A DNA stretch of 64,000 nt from Leptodontidium sp. MPI-SDFR-AT-0119. Taxonomy: Eukaryota; Ascomycota; Leotiomycetes; Helotiales; Leptodontidiaceae. A program made the translations under genes and the position numbers. Positions 22,901 to 40,328 of the stretch are shown here, in pieces (the first letter of the stretch is position 1; the number at the start of each line of letters is the position of its first letter). Below the pieces are notes generated by a model. That model was not told where the DNA came from. It worked only from the letters and a program-made list of their open reading frames with translations, and made no database searches. Location of the stretch: positions 1,116,001 to 1,180,000 of the forward strand of contig JAHLEZ010000014.1 in the NCBI GenBank assembly GCA_020726505.1, read 5' to 3'.

Positions 22901-25900
22901 AATGTTGTTCCTCTTCAGCAACTTTGCATCATGCTCTTTCTTTCCTTCTGCTGCTGGAGTGAGTGCTGAGAGGGCTAGGCTGGGCTGCTCTCGACCAACG
23001 AAACGTTATGGCATGACCTGAGGACGGCTGGATGTCTCTCCAGACCGCTCTTCATCGTCCATCCAAACCACCCATTCAATGAAACCATTTTCTGGTTGAT
23101 GCGCAAATTATCCGATTTAATTCTCATTGGCCTCTCCCGAGTCAGGCTGGCGGCTGTCCGATAAACATGGACTGATGGATGTGAACGAACAAGCCTGAGC
23201 TAGTGGGGATAACGAGGCACAACGGGAGAAACCTATGAGACGTTCAGCACTCAGCTCTGTCCGTCCTCTACGTACTTACCTTTAGGTACGAGATGTGACA
23301 TGACAGTTGCTTGATTCATGCTGATAATATCGGCTGTGCTTGCCCGACTCCCCGTTTAGCTTTTTATATCTAACTATTGAGAGAGGAACGAGAAGCGGGA
23401 GCGGAGGAGAAACATAGGATTATGCTTATTTTACAACACTTTGTTATTCTGATACAGGCAGGATGGATCACAAGTATGATGGATCAATATCTCATTCTAG
23501 ATACTATTCTCCGCATTCTGTCCACTCTCTGCTCTCTACCCCTCTTGCTCTGTGTTCGGAAGTCGGCTAAGCTTGCTTGCCCATGCCGACGCCCTCCGTC
23601 GGGCTGTCCCAGCATTTCGGGAGTGGCATTGGCATCATGTCTCATCTCGTGCTGCTGTTGTACCAAGAGTTGCCAATGTACTCATTTTCTCGGGACGGCG
23701 CTGTGGCACAAAGCAGATATTGGGACTTCTGGAAGACTTTGCCGGTACACATGTAGTACTTCTGGAAGGTCACTTGTGAACCGAAGGACGATGAGAGGTA
23801 CAAAAGGAATATTCTCGGATGGAAAAACACACTGGGAATTATCCGTTCGTGCACCACGTCTGGCCTTGTCGTGCTCTTGTCTCCCTGAGACATCTCTATC
23901 TATCTCCACATCGCCACAACGAAACCCCAACCAGATGCGAGGAGTGACATGCTAGCTCTCACTCCTCAACAGGGCAGAGCCGCATCTTTTTGGGCGTGCA
24001 CTTCCTTCTCCCAACCGAGTAAGACGGTACTTTTGGGCTTGCGCACGTCCACTTGCCCCCATGCTGCGTGCAGTTGCAGCCCTTGTCGTGTCTGTATGTG
24101 CCCCTGATATAGGTCAGGGATGAAATGCACGACAACAAATCGGCCAACAAATCACAGGAAGCGTGGTGGTATCGCCAAGCTCCTCGTCGCCATGAGCCCT
24201 GCAGAATGGCACCCAAAGGGCTTCTCCGGGTGAACATGTCAAAGCAACCGCAACATTTTTGATTCACCAGGATTCAAGATAAGATTCAGCCATAAGCGGC
24301 GCTCGGAATGAATCCCTTTCGATGTTACATGCAGCGCATGCAGCTGTCCTACCGCAAAGCCATCCCATCCCAATGACCCCATCCCATCCCATGCGGAGAA
24401 CCCCAGCAGGTCACCGCATCCCAACTCACAGGGCAGGGCTAGGACGAGGAGGAGAAACACACCCAAGCTCCTGGATTTCAGCGCCTTCAGCGGCGGCCAG
24501 AGCACACTTCCCGTCTATCGGACGGAATCCTTCAGTGTTCACGGACGGGCTGTGTTTCCGCAAGTCAGTCCAGTTTCGTCTCGTCTTGACAAGCTTCCGA
24601 ACCCCCCCAGGCTCACTTGCCAATGCCTCTGCCAAAGCCAACGGATAACTGCAGCATCGCTCGAGGAACACTTCGTCTCGTCCCATGCATCTCAAGTGTT
24701 CCCAGTGTTCCCAGAACCAGTGGCGGCGTCGCCGGTGGCGCTGGCTGCAGGCCGAATAAGGGCATTGGGACGCCAACTATCCATCCATACCTGCATGCAT
24801 GGCGAGCGAGCAAATGGTCCTGTGGCCCAACCCCCCTGAACACCACAACCTCCACCCGCAGCCTGGCCGGCCGCTTCAACCACTCCTAAGCACCATAGAG
24901 CACAAACCATCTCATCCCCCGCATCTCTATCTTCCTTCTACCGAAAACCGGGATGTGTGAATGTTAACATCTGTCGATGCTTGAATTTGCACTTACTCGG
25001 CGCTAGGAGCTCCTTTAGAGATTGAAATCTGGGCCCGTGTGCGCTCCGATCCGATCGGTTGGAAGTTGCAAGCCTCTCAGCTCTTCGACCCCAATATCTT
25101 GGCGATAATTGCTTCGTCTGAGAAAGGATGGGGCAGAGATTCAAGGGGTGGGGGAGAGAAGGAGGGGGAGAGAAAGAAAGAAGGAAAAGCGTCTCCTCGC
25201 TCTCGCATGGGAGACTAGGATCAGCATTTGCCGGGACGGGTTCCTTCAAATTGCAAGTTTCTATCATTAGAAACTCGTGGCCGGGTATATTCTTTTGATT
25301 GCCAGACGGAAACCTCACTACTACCAAGTAAATTCCCAAACAAACGTCACAAGACGTCTATCTGCCTGGCTCTCAAGTTTGACCCCCTGATCTACTAGAA
25401 CGCACGGCTGATGAGTGAGAGAGATGCGTACTCCGTAAGAAAACTGCCCGCTCAGTTGTCAACCCCAACGTCTTTTGGCACAGACGCGGGATGATAATCA
25501 TCGGAATAGATCGGTCCCGACATCTCAGAAATTGTTCGGCAGGCGTTGTGGTTGCATTCGAGTAGACGGGTTTGTTTTTCCAGCTGCTTCAACTCGCTAA
25601 GCCCGATCCGTCTGGAGATTTGATTTGGCCAATATTCCCTCCCCCCCCAAGCGCTTCATGCTTGCATGTCAAGCCGCAGCATTATTCAACTTTGAAAATG
25701 CGATAGCTCAGACTTGTGGAGGTGCGAAATAAGCATGAGGCATAAGGAGCGTTTAAGTTCGTTTCAAAGTTGTGAAGTGTATTGGATGCTAAAGTGACGA
25801 CAGCTCTCTCATACCCGCCCTTGGTCCCAACCTGGAGTTCTGGTTTACTTCTAGCTTACAATCAAACTTCAACTTTCCAATGCTAAAGGGATAAATGTAA

Positions 25901-28900
25901 TGATTTCTTCTCCTCGTTTGGTTCCATATTCGCCATGTTGCATGTTCTTCTCGGGGAACTGACTGTAGCCTTACCAAACCCCCTTAACATTTCAAGCAAC
26001 AAGGCTATCTTCATTCATACCATCAACAAGGAGAACTCCATGGAACCTCCCGCAGGCTCCTTCAAAAGCAAATAAACAGATCAGAGACATGTCCAATTCC
26101 ACGAGCCAACCACGTTCCAACGTCTTCATTCCCCATGCCCAGAAGCGTCCACACCGGCACTCTATCACATCGCATAGCATGAGCATGAGCCCGCAGCCTT
26201 CACTATGCTCCACTCGCCTGGACTTACCCAATAGCTTGTTTTCTTCCAGCCTTCCCCCGCTAAGGCAAGCCATCGGATCCAGCCCCTTCTCCCAGAAAAC
26301 AAGTCGGGCTGCGTCGGAAAGAGCCACGGCGCAGAAGCCCGTCGAACTAGTTCCAGATGCGACTTGACAAGAGACGGGACACGCTTTACTTGCTTGATGC
26401 TTGCTGTAGGATTTACTGCTGTATCACTCACTACTCATGAGGTGTGTCCAGGGTTTGTACAGAAACGCAAGTTTCCAGGAAATTTGATATCCCAATCCCC
26501 TCACTGTTGGTGAGTGGATGGGTGGGTCTTTGGATTTCAGAGTCTGGAGTCGGAAATGCCAGTATGAGCTGATTCGAGTGTGGGTGTCTTCGAGTGTGGG
26601 TCTCTATCTCTGTTCTGGTTCTACGCCGGTCTCGCTGGTTGTGGTTGTTTACGTTTTTCATGATGTCTTGGTTACTGCATTTGAGCCCAGACTCTTCTTG
26701 TCTCACACAAAGACCGTTATCTGCTTCGTCCAGCAAACAGACCAGCCGGTATTCAAAGATTCAAGCTTGACTCTCGAGCATAGGAACGGACTCCAATGGG
26801 TGTTCGCTCTCCTCTCTGATATTCTTTCCAATAGGTAGGGGTTTTCTCCATCCTCACTCATCCTCTCAATCTTCACATTCCTGAAGTCAAACTTTGGATT
26901 CCTCAACGCCCATATCCCTTCGCAAGTTAGACAATAATCCGCCATCCAAACAATCCACATGGGACTCATGTCAAGCATACCTCTCCGCCATTCACCAGCA
27001 CCAAAAGCATAAGTTCGCAGAAGAACACCACGCTGCAGCACCCTCCACAGGACAAACGCCAACCGAAGCTTCATATTTGACAGACGCCTCTGGGCTGGCT
27101 GGGTACCTGGAGTAGTGACTTGCGTTGAGCCAGAAGAAGGTCCCTTATTTGCATTTCAAAAGCCGACTCCTCGCACGAACACACTACCAATATCACCATT
27201 CCTTAATTTTGAACTTCGCCGTTCGAAAAGAAGACGAAACCCTCTCACCACCTTGTAGAACTTCTTCCAAAACGACGTCTGTTCTGAATATTTCCCATCC
27301 TCACGGACAATCCAGACCTCGACCCAGCTTCCCGACCCGCCGTTCTGGCACCCATCCGCGTCCAAGAAATCAAGCTCGACATCTCAAGCTCCCCAAGCTC
27401 GTCCAAGACACACTACAGAGTCCAGCAGAAGCTCAACAGCTCCAAGGCAGGAAGACTACCATAACGATTCCCCTCCTCCCCTCTGCCTTCGAGTTGTTTA
27501 CTACTGATTGGATGGTTTACGATGGCACCGCTACCTACCTAACGCTTCTTTTGTGCTGGAGAGTTTCCATAGCTCTAGGAGCGGAAAATGATTGATTAGG
27601 TAGGCTCTACTCTACACTGCTCCGTTAGGACCCGTTACAACTCTCTCGACTTGGACGCATGAGCTAGAAAACACGTCACGGCATCCACCCATATGTCTAA
27701 TGCACGCCAGTTCCTAACGGTACCTCCAAGCTGTAGGTTTTGTCCTCTCTAGGCTCTACACTCTTCGAAAATATCCCGAAGGTTTTCTCGGGAGCTGGGT
27801 AAGTTGCGATGGAAAGGGGAAGTAGGTCAGTCTTGTCAGTCAGCTTTCCATGGATAGTTTCCTCAGCGTTACAATATCAAAGACGATATCTTCTCCTAAA
27901 AGATGAAGGACTATCTGTCTCTCCTGGAGCCGTGTTGATTTACCAACATTCCAAATCAGAAAGTTTGCCCACTGTTTACAGTATGCATACAAAATCCGCA
28001 AAATTCACGCACCAGAACAGCCGCCGTCAAAGCCAGACATCAAATGCCGAAACCCAGTTCGTTGCATTCACCTACAGCCTTCCAACAAAGTCTCTTGGTC
28101 AGTTGGACTCATGTATCTGTCGCCCTCCTCCTTAGCATACACCTCCTCGACAAGCCGATAGATCCCCACAACGCCAACTCAACTCAAATCGAATCGAATC
28201 GAATCAAACAAAACTTAAATCTAGAACGCATCCAGCCAGCACCACGCCTACCCGCTAACAAGTCGAGTCATAGCCATACCGCAGACCGAGAGCTATCCCA
28301 TTCCCATCCCAGCAACCCCATATCCATGTCCCAGCTTGCGTTAGGTAAATAAATTAGCTAACCCAACAGACTGGTCCGGCGCCCATGTTAGTGCGTCACT
28401 TACTTAGTGCTTCACCTAGTGCTGGCGCTGGCCGAGGTGTTGTGTGGTCGGCTGTTAGTGTCGGGCATAGCCGAAGGACCGATCTATTCGGTTCTAGATT
28501 CTGGCTTGTTCTTTCGTCCTTGCGGGGAGGAGGTGAATTGAAATACAGTAAGTGAAGGAAGGCATGGTTCTCTGCGCTACGGAGTACTACTGTAGGGATG
28601 GATGTGTACCGGCCAGATGGGGAAAGACCGACGGAGGAATATTATCGATCTGGACTAGTTTGGTGTGGTTGGTTTGTTAGGTTGTTTACCTTTGGACTGG
28701 CGTGATGGGCGAAATTTCGAGAATCGGAACGGAGGGGAGGGGAGGGGAGGAAAGGGAAAGGAAGGCTAGGATCTAGATAGACAATTACGTTGAATAGAAG
28801 TCTAGAGAATGAATGCAAATTTGTGAACGTATGATGATAAGTGGCTGTCCTGACCAGCTGAAGTGAGATGGGCGTGGGTGCTGGTAAAAAGTTAAGAGAG

Positions 28901-30607
28901 ACGATGTAACTCTTGATACTCATCGTCATGAATCATGAAAAGATATGAGACCGAGACCTCATCAAACGTCTAGACCGTCACTCACCACTTGTTCGTCCAG
29001 AGAAAAATGTGCACGGTATAGTCTAGCAGATCAGTCAGGTCAGGACATATCACGCCTTGGATGTCAATCAATAGGCCCAGAAAATGATCATAAATCAAAA
29101 TCCCCATCCCAAGTCAGTCCCGTCACTGCGAATTTCAACCCAATCCCCAAATCCAGACAGCACAGAACCAACCCAGCAAAAAGAAACCTACCATTAAGCC
29201 AAAAACCCTCTCGCAACACTCTAACCACTTAGCACTCAACAACCTCATCACCTCAAGCCAAGAATACCGACTTTCTTTCTTCCGTCCAACCGCGATCATC
29301 CACCAAGGTGCTGTGCAACATTTTGCTCTTCCTATACATGTACGGTACTGTACCTCCAGCCCAAACTCCCCTCCTCCCCTCCTTCTTCCTGTCTCACAAC
29401 TTCAGAGTCGATGAAAGTACCCTACTGCCAACTCCAACTCCTCATACTGGCTACCATTTCCACACCTCGAAAACGAAGTCCCCATCGACTTCCTCTCTGG
29501 ATCCCCTCTCTCCTCTCCTCTCCTCACTCCCGAGAGAACATAACAGACCAAACCCAGAGAAAAGAGTCAAAAAACAGCTTACTCACACAGCCGCTGTATT
29601 CTACTGTACCATATGGATATTCGTCCCACAACACTACTTACCCCACCAGTAGCACTTGCAATCTATTTATCTAATGTACATACCTAGGTAAGCATAGGCA
29701 CGGATAGGCAGCATGATAAGTTCGCACCCATTATAGTATCTCGCTATACGATAGTATTCCTTGCAATAATTTCCCTCCCTCGTTCCTTGGGAGGGATCTA
29801 TGACCTCCATACAGAGTTCTCACTGATCCTCTACTTCATGGCATTACGTACTCATTGATGGAGAAAAAGTCTCCCCGTTCCCGACTTGCACTTGATGCAA
29901 GTGGTTATTTACTAAACACTAATGTTGAGGGAGAGAGATGATCCGACGCCTATGTTAGACTTTTGAAATAGTTTCATTTCTCCCACTTACTATTGAGAAT
30001 CCCATCACGTATTAAGATATCAAGTAATTTTCAATTTTCCATTCATCTATCTTCTCACTACTCTATACACACTCCCCCGAATCTAACCTTTCGTTTTCGC
30101 TGTCCTTGTAAACACCAACCCATCTCCCCATTCGCTCATCCACCAACCCCACTTCCAAGCCAACACCCATTCATCCAATCGCGCGTACTCAACAAGTTAG
30201 TTTTCTTTCTCTGCATAATTTCCCAGCCCCGAAACAACCATGCAAACGCTCCTCGAAAAGGGAAGGAAGAAGGAGAAACATTTTAGATACTCTACAAAAG
30301 CCACATCCATTATCATTATATAGCTTGCTTGCAAAGAAGACCAAGGATACCCCACTGATGCGAGACCAGACAGACCCAATGGAGAAGGAATATGCAGAAC
30401 CCGCTATGCAAGCAACTGAGAAAGCAAGCCCATCCAACAAGGACGAGAAGGTCGCAACAAGAAAGTTGAAGCTGAAGTTGAAGCAAATCTTCAAGCTCAG
30501 CCATCTAGCCTTCCAAAGGTTGATAAAAGTGGTCGAGAGTTGGACATTTATCAAGCCTTAGATAACATTGGTATGCCAATCCTCGGAGTATGCATGGAGA
30601 GAAGTGA
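16956..30607. other. 13.6-kb gene-free region upstream of the C2H2 gene
   Basis: I find no convincing coding gene here on either strand. The longest frames (for example 23377-23955 plus and 27125-27595 plus) lack domains and look like chance frames in GC-balanced DNA. Base composition is mixed rather than AT-rich, so it does not look like a RIP-flattened transposon block. Features seen: TCTCG-type pyrimidine repeats at about 17260-17335, several GCTTGCTTGC words (17210, 18915, 19833, 23569, 30322), a TACCTAGGTA palindrome at 29681-29690, and TAGGTACC at 20672. Because the C2H2 gene reads away from this side, the region is its 5' flank. It may hold long 5' UTR sequence, distant control elements or non-coding RNA. 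Confidence 0.5.
17255..17335. repeat. TCTCG/TCTTG pyrimidine-rich repeat
   Basis: Imperfect tandem units of TCGTC and CTCGT run about 80 bp immediately upstream of the C2H2 gene. On the transcribed minus strand this is a purine-rich GAGAC repeat and probably lies in the 5' leader. Confidence 0.7.
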
Positions 30608-33600
30608 TCATGTGGCGGCATTGAAGGTCTTGATCATCATTCTCTTCTTACGTTCATCGGCCACCAAAACATTTCGGACTTTCATCACGGATTCCAGGGT
30701 CTCGAGGAGGCGGTGGAAGGTGCTGGCAGCGCCCTTCTCTTGAGTCAATCGTGCGATGCTGAGATGGTGTTTCTTGCCATGCTCGATGACGGTCATGATT
30801 TCCACAGCAAAGGAGACTTCCTTCATGTCGAGGACTGCGGAGATGATTAGCTATACCCAGTCATGGGGGTTGAGGACTTACAATTCTCAGCTCCAACCTT
30901 TGCAAACACGATATTTCTCTCTTTGTTGACCTGGATATCTTGGATGCCAAAACGTCTCCAATCCTTCAGCAGTAGCGTAACCTCTCGCCTGGTACGTCGT
31001 TGCGATAGCGTGAAGCAGAGGAATCCGGAGGCAGGCTTCACATGGAACAATTTAGCCAGCCAACTTTGTTGTGGCACAACCTGGCGAGCTCTTGCATCTA
31101 CACTCTGGTCCCGTCCGTGTATCGCCTGTCTACGGGCATCTGCGATCGAGTCTTGGACACTTTCATCATCCTCGTAGACATCATGAGCTAGAAATACATT
31201 AGTTGGTGGCCATTACCCAAAGCTGCTGTCTGCACTTACCACTGACAGACATATCCGGCTTCGAGCTTCGCTTTCTGAAGATTCTGCCGAATCCAAACTG
31301 CTTCTTCTTGGGTTGCTCCATCTTAGGCGACTGGAGATGAGGATTTTGAGGACGTTCATAAGGAGGGTTGATCGTATCATTGCTCGTAGGCTTCGAGGGT
31401 ATAGAGCTGGAGCTGATGATGGAGAGTCGTGAGCCATTGTCCTCAATTTTGGAATTGCGCTTGAACCATCCAGATCGTTTGCGAACTATTGTTCCAGTGC
31501 TGGTTTCAAATTGATCTCCATCGTTCCGGCTTTCGCTGATAGGCGCAAGATCTGGGGAGTTATCATGTTTGGACGCTGCCTTGTATTGCTGACGAAGGTC
31601 AAGCCCAGGTGGTCGGTGGATCTTTAAGGGGGCAACATGATCGATCCCCAGACCACCTGCCATCAAGGGAGGGGGTGCACCTTGTGAGCTCTTCTTTCGG
31701 ATTGTCAGTGGTGCTGGTGGTCTGACAGGACTCAAAGGTGACGAGGGCTGAACGACTCTGATAGTATTCTTGACACCATTACCCGGCTGGGCGAAGCGTT
31801 CATCCACCTGGTGGTGGGCCAGCTTCCACGCCTCGGGTGCTGATGCAATACGCCCACCCTTTGCTTCAACCTTGCGTTGGTGATCTAGGAAAGAAGGCCT
31901 ATCTCGTGATCGACGCGGAGATGATTCTTCGCCTCTTGACTCGTGAATTGAGGGAAGTGCTCGATTTAGAGGTTGATATCTGGTATCAGAAGGTGCGGAC
32001 GTAACACGGCGGTCGGCCATGAACTGAGTTGGAGACAACGGCTGGATGAGGCGATCGATATGATTAACCATACGATCCAAATAGCTTGGTGATTCATCAC
32101 CTCCAAATTGCTTCCGAAGCTCTGCCTGCTTTCGTGCTTCCAGCAGTTCATATCTCACCGAATCAGATCGGGCAGGAGGAGCAGGGAGTGGCCGAGTGTC
32201 TAACGGAGAATGCTTAACTTTTGAGTTCGAATGGTCCCGATTAACATTTTGCCCAGTGCGCGATGGTTTCTCCAACTCAGAATCAACTTCCGATACCATA
32301 GATATTCTGTTGAATGCCTCGTCACAATCCTTGGCCAGGCTACTGCTCAACTGCTGAACGTCTTCATTCCATATCTGACTGACACGACCAGGCTTTGGCA
32401 CCGTGTTGAAGGACTGAGATGCAAGCGATTGGGCTTTTCTTGAGCGAATGTACCTAGTAGAAGCAGGTGTCCCGTTTACTGGGCGTAGAACACTGCCTCC
32501 ATCATCTGTAACTTCAGTATGGTTACTGTGCCTGCCATGAAGTGCACTAGGGAAAGGTGGAGCCGAGCTGTTTCTCTGGGCGACATTCGAAAGTCGTCGA
32601 GAATGAGAGAAGCTCACGCCTCTCTTGTGTCCTAAATTAACCCGAACCTGGCCATTGCTAGTCCGGCTCAGGGTAGAGCTCATCGAACTCCGAGAAGCAT
32701 ATATTCTAGGAGGGGGAACAAGCTTTTGAAATCGACTCCGGTCTCCAGACGAAGCCCGAGACCCCTGTCGTGGCCTAGTTGTAGGTTTTCCCTCATCCCA
32801 GGCATTGCCCTCGGGCGGGTGGTGAATGGTGATTTTGGCAGCTTCATTGCGATATGAATCAAGGTGTTGCGGTCTGGATGCCTTGAAGGGATCATAACTG
32901 TGCTCTGTTTCTGCGCCGTTGCTGACAACAGTAAATTTTGAGATTTGCCGTCCATGTCCCTTTGCTGAAGGGAAGTGGCAAGTAGAGTATGTCTTTGTAA
33001 GATTGAGTGGTCTAACATGATGGTAATCACTGTTAGAATAAGCCAGCTCAGGAGAGTAGTTCTCCAACTCAGCGTCACGATACTTCAGGAGAAGGCTGTA
33101 GAACAACTTGGGTTCGTTTGGCCTACATACAATTAGAAGGGTGGAAATAACTGAGAATGCGAGGAACTTACTTATCGCTGAGGAGTGCGTCAATCAGTTG
33201 TTGTTCTGTATACATATGCCACATTGATCTCAAATTGCGGAGAAGGTCTTTGTGGATATCACTCTTGCGGATGACGGTGAGATCGCAGTCCTTCAGGTTC
33301 GGAGACTGTGGGTACGAGCCGCGACTTAGGTTGTCCAAGTAGTCGTACTTCTTGATCAGTGGGTGCTTCCATATCTGCTGAAGCCGGATCCGGTCCTTTG
33401 GATTGACCTGTAGAATTCTGTGAATCAAACTCTTGGCATCTTCACTGAACTCAGTAGGCATTGAGTATTGGCCTCTCCTGATCTTCCTCAACAGTGGCCG
33501 CAGAGCCTCCTGGCTTGAGCCTTCCACATCAAAGGGTAAGCGTCCGGCAAGCATAGCGTAAAATACAACACCCAAACTCCATATGTCGATCATGTCTCCT

Positions 33601-34589
33601 CGATATTCAGATCCACCTATCAGCTCTGGGGCTGCGTAGTGCGGGCTTCCACACGAGGTTTTAAGTTTGTGGTCTGGGGCCTGCTGCAATGCAGCCATTC
33701 CAAAGTCTGCGATTTTGATTTCCCCACGCTTGGTCAAGAGGATGTTCTCAGGCTTGAGATCCCGATGGCATATCTTAAAGGAGTGACAGTATCCAATAGC
33801 ACTGAGCATTTGTCGAAAGTACCTCACTGCTTCTTCTTCGTCAAGGCGACCGCATGCTGAAATATGCTCGAAAAGCTCTCCATTGTCAACAAACTCCAGT
33901 ACTAGATATCTGTTTTGTGTCAGTGCCAGAATTCGGCTGCCGATGGATCAGCAAACTTACATCTCTGTCCGATTCTCCCAAATATCATATAGCTTCATGA
34001 TATTTGGATGTTGAATGAGCTTCATGATCGCCACCTCCCTCTCGATTCCTAGTGGCATACGTTTGACACCATCTTCGGAGTCTGCTTGACTTGACTCTAC
34101 TTCCTCCAAGTTTGCAAGACTTCCAGCTTGTGATATTTGTGCATTCTTCTTCTGCACAATTTTGATGGCTGCCTCCTGTCCAGAATACATGTGCCGCGCA
34201 AATCTCACCCGCGCAGTGGCTCCTTGTCCCAAAGTCTTGCCTAGCTTCCATGGCCCAATGCACTTCTTGATTATCTTGGCATTAGAATCGGTCGAGGCCG
34301 TGGAGTATTGCGAGTTGCGGTTGGAGGCTGGATGGTCTTTGATTGCGGATAACCGTGGGTTTTCCAAATTGGGGCCAACGGATGGGACGCCGCGGGGTTC
34401 TCGCAGATAGTTGTGGTCTTGCGACTGTACTTGGGTTTGGAGGAGGCCATTTGTCCGGAGGCTTTCATGGTGAGGGATTGAGGAGGGCTTGGACTGATGC
34501 TCAGGGAGCTGCTGTTGTGTATTGTTCACTCGTCGAGTCGCCTCTCCAAGAGGTGGACGACGCGTCGTAGGTCGAGAATAATTGTTCAT
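30608..34589 (-). CDS. Hsl1/Gin4/Kcc4-type Ser/Thr kinase with KA1-like C-terminus
   Basis: Five exons: 34589-33961, 33909-33172, 33122-31240, 31187-30882 and 30834-30608, with introns of 51, 49, 52 and 47 nt; about 1260 aa. Kinase domain roughly residues 105-385: glycine loop LGQGATARV, Lys in AAIKIV, HRDLKPEN, DFG in IADFGMAA, activation segment TSCGSPHYAAPE. A long disordered region follows. The last two exons encode a compact basic/hydrophobic end (SGFLCFTLSQRRTRREV..., SFAVEIMTVIEHGKK...) like the KA1 membrane-binding domain. The AMPK-like Hsl1/Gin4 family works at septins and the bud or septation site and counteracts Wee1. The start is the first ATG (MNNYSRP), giving the typical RPPLGEATRRVNN N-terminus. 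Splicing was read from GT-AG sites and keeps frame throughout. Which of Hsl1, Gin4 or Kcc4 is closest cannot be told; filamentous fungi often have one. Confidence 0.95.
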
Positions 34590-36288
34590 CTTGCTAGCTG
34601 TTCTTCTCAAGCCTTCATCGAGTTTGCCAGCACGATCGCGGGTTTGGACAGAGGCTTCTCGACCCGCGAGGTGTCAACCGGGCTCGAAATCCTAACTAGA
34701 GGAACGTTTCATTGGGTTGGCAAGGAGATGACGGCGCGAGTCTTGAGTTCGGTGGAGGGAGAGAGATGAACAATTGGAATTCAATCTTCGCCAACCTGGT
34801 CAGTCACTCAATTCAACCTGGGCTGGGCTAAACTCAACGGATGGGGTTGCATACAGGTGTAATGCCGGCACGCGTCGTAGGTGGGAGGGGAACGAATGCG
34901 CCGATAATGCTAGGAGCAACGAGGCCGAACGAACGGCGCGCCTGGTTGCAAAAGAAAAAGGAAAAAGAGTGCAGCGTATTGTAGTGAGGGCAAGAGGAAA
35001 TTGATAGTTGCAAGTAAAGCAATCTAGAATTGGTAGGTCAGGGCGTGGAATGCTGTGAGGGACGATGTTTTGTTGACTTTGCCCGAATTCCTGGACGGAG
35101 GGCCGGACTGGAATGTGCCGTGATACCTCCCTCTACTCCGCCGAACGTGGGAGGGACGTTTATCCGGACAGCATACCACAGAATGAAAGCAACCCAAAGC
35201 AAAGCAAAGAAATATCTACATTTGTCTCCCAAGACATAGCGATTTATGAGGCTGTGAATTGGAATGATTTCCTACCTATCTAGGCATGCTACACAAGAAA
35301 GCTCCTCAGCGCGATTATGTCAAGGGCCAAAGCATTGGCTTCGATTTCTCGGCATTTCGAAGCCTCTTAAGAACGACAGAGTTGAATGTCAATTGGGCAC
35401 TTAGAGGACTTGGAGCCCATCGCATAGCCAATATGTATCAGGAGGTGTTGCCCCTTGACTTCAATAAGCAAGCTAACATCTGTCCCAGCAGGACTGCTAG
35501 GAACATTTATGGCAACACTTCCAAGAGAATTGCCAATTTATTCTTTGCAGAAGCAGCATGTTTATGGAGACACTCGTCGTCTCATGCAGGTGTCTATTGA
35601 ACCTTCACACAGGCTCCCTCCAGACTCTTCCGCATCCGCTACTCGAGACAGATGCTTTGGGTCTAGAATCGAGGATATCGCAAGTCATAGAGTTATTAGA
35701 GAGCATTTGCAATAGCGATATACGCATCTCAATAACAGTTCTCGGGGCTTGCGGGCATGCTCTGTCCTTCAGAAATTTTCAGCACTATTTGAGGTTAGCA
35801 GAGAATATATTACTTGAACAGGTAGCAGCATAGGTTTTCAATAGGGTATACAAATCTACAAGCTTGTAAGAATTGCGATCCAAGGCCCTCTCGGTAGCAT
35901 AGAGGTTGTAAGCAATCTAGGTGTCATTGAGAAGTAGTTATTTCCTGCTTTAAAGCCTTCAGACCCTAGTCAGCAACCATGTTGAAGCTTCTTTTCTTGA
36001 CAGGAGTTGCGGGATATCCCATATGGCAGGAATGTAGAAATGGGCATATAATATGGCATGGCGAACAATCAATATCGTTTGTTTATTTGTTCGGTTGTTT
36101 GATGGAATTTCAGTGAAGAGGTGAAGTGAATGTAGTTGCCTATTTAGCCTCTTTCGCCTTGGCGCCTAAACCTTACAGTATCGCGTCACTCCAATCCCTC
36201 ACGCGTCGCGCTTCACTTTCTATGTCTGTTCTTATCTTCCAACGGGACAACCACAAAGCTTTCTGCAAAGCAACCTCAAGAAGCAGCA
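34590..36288. other. Divergent intergenic region between kinase and smc5
   Basis: These 1.7 kb hold the two divergent promoters. The part at about 35286-35833 has overlapping frames with some coding look (described separately). No tRNA or other RNA gene was recognised. Confidence 0.5.
35286..35833 (+). other. Possible small gene or gene relic
   Basis: Three overlapping plus-strand frames cover this stretch. The last (35558-35833, 91 codons) ends in an amphipathic helix-rich segment (LESRISQVIELLESI...). No start, intron set or family could be fixed, and frame changes would be needed to join the pieces. I do not recognise it. It could be a decayed gene or chance. Confidence 0.2.
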
Positions 36289-39919
<3,631 letters not shown>

Positions 39920-40328
39920 GTCACTTGGTAGAAGGGATAATGAAGCTGCCATTTTGATTTTATGGCGTTTGGGATCGGAGTTGGTCATATCATCTTGCGA
40001 ACATATTTTGGGAGCGGGATAACTGCGACTGGAGGAGGCCAAGTCATTTGGGGGACTGTATGATAACGCGACAATGACAGTGAGGCCAGGAGGCGATGGG
40101 TGATACTGTGATGATTTCTATACCCATTTGTAGATGATGTTGCACTCGTGTGCTGGTGCTGGTGCCATAATTTCAAGATTTTCCGTCTCAAGATTCAATC
40201 ATCAAACGGCCACGGCAACTTCTGCAAGTGATGTTGACTCGCTACAGGCTTGAACTCGGCGTCTTTGTATATCTTCAATTTCACATTATACAAAGTCTAC
40301 ATTGCAGCCATCGCCAGGGTATCACATT
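39920..40328. other. Convergent 3' spacer
   Basis: About 400 bp lie between the converging smc5 and the aspartic-protease-like gene. Only 3' UTR sequence is expected; nothing else is seen. Confidence 0.6.

Noticed and set aside
23377..23955. 192-codon plus-strand frame in the gene-free region
   Set aside because: Cys- and Ser-rich with no domain, no matching splice sites and no coding bias visible.
27125..27595. 156-codon plus-strand frame in the gene-free region
   Set aside because: No ATG context, no family resemblance; likely chance frame.
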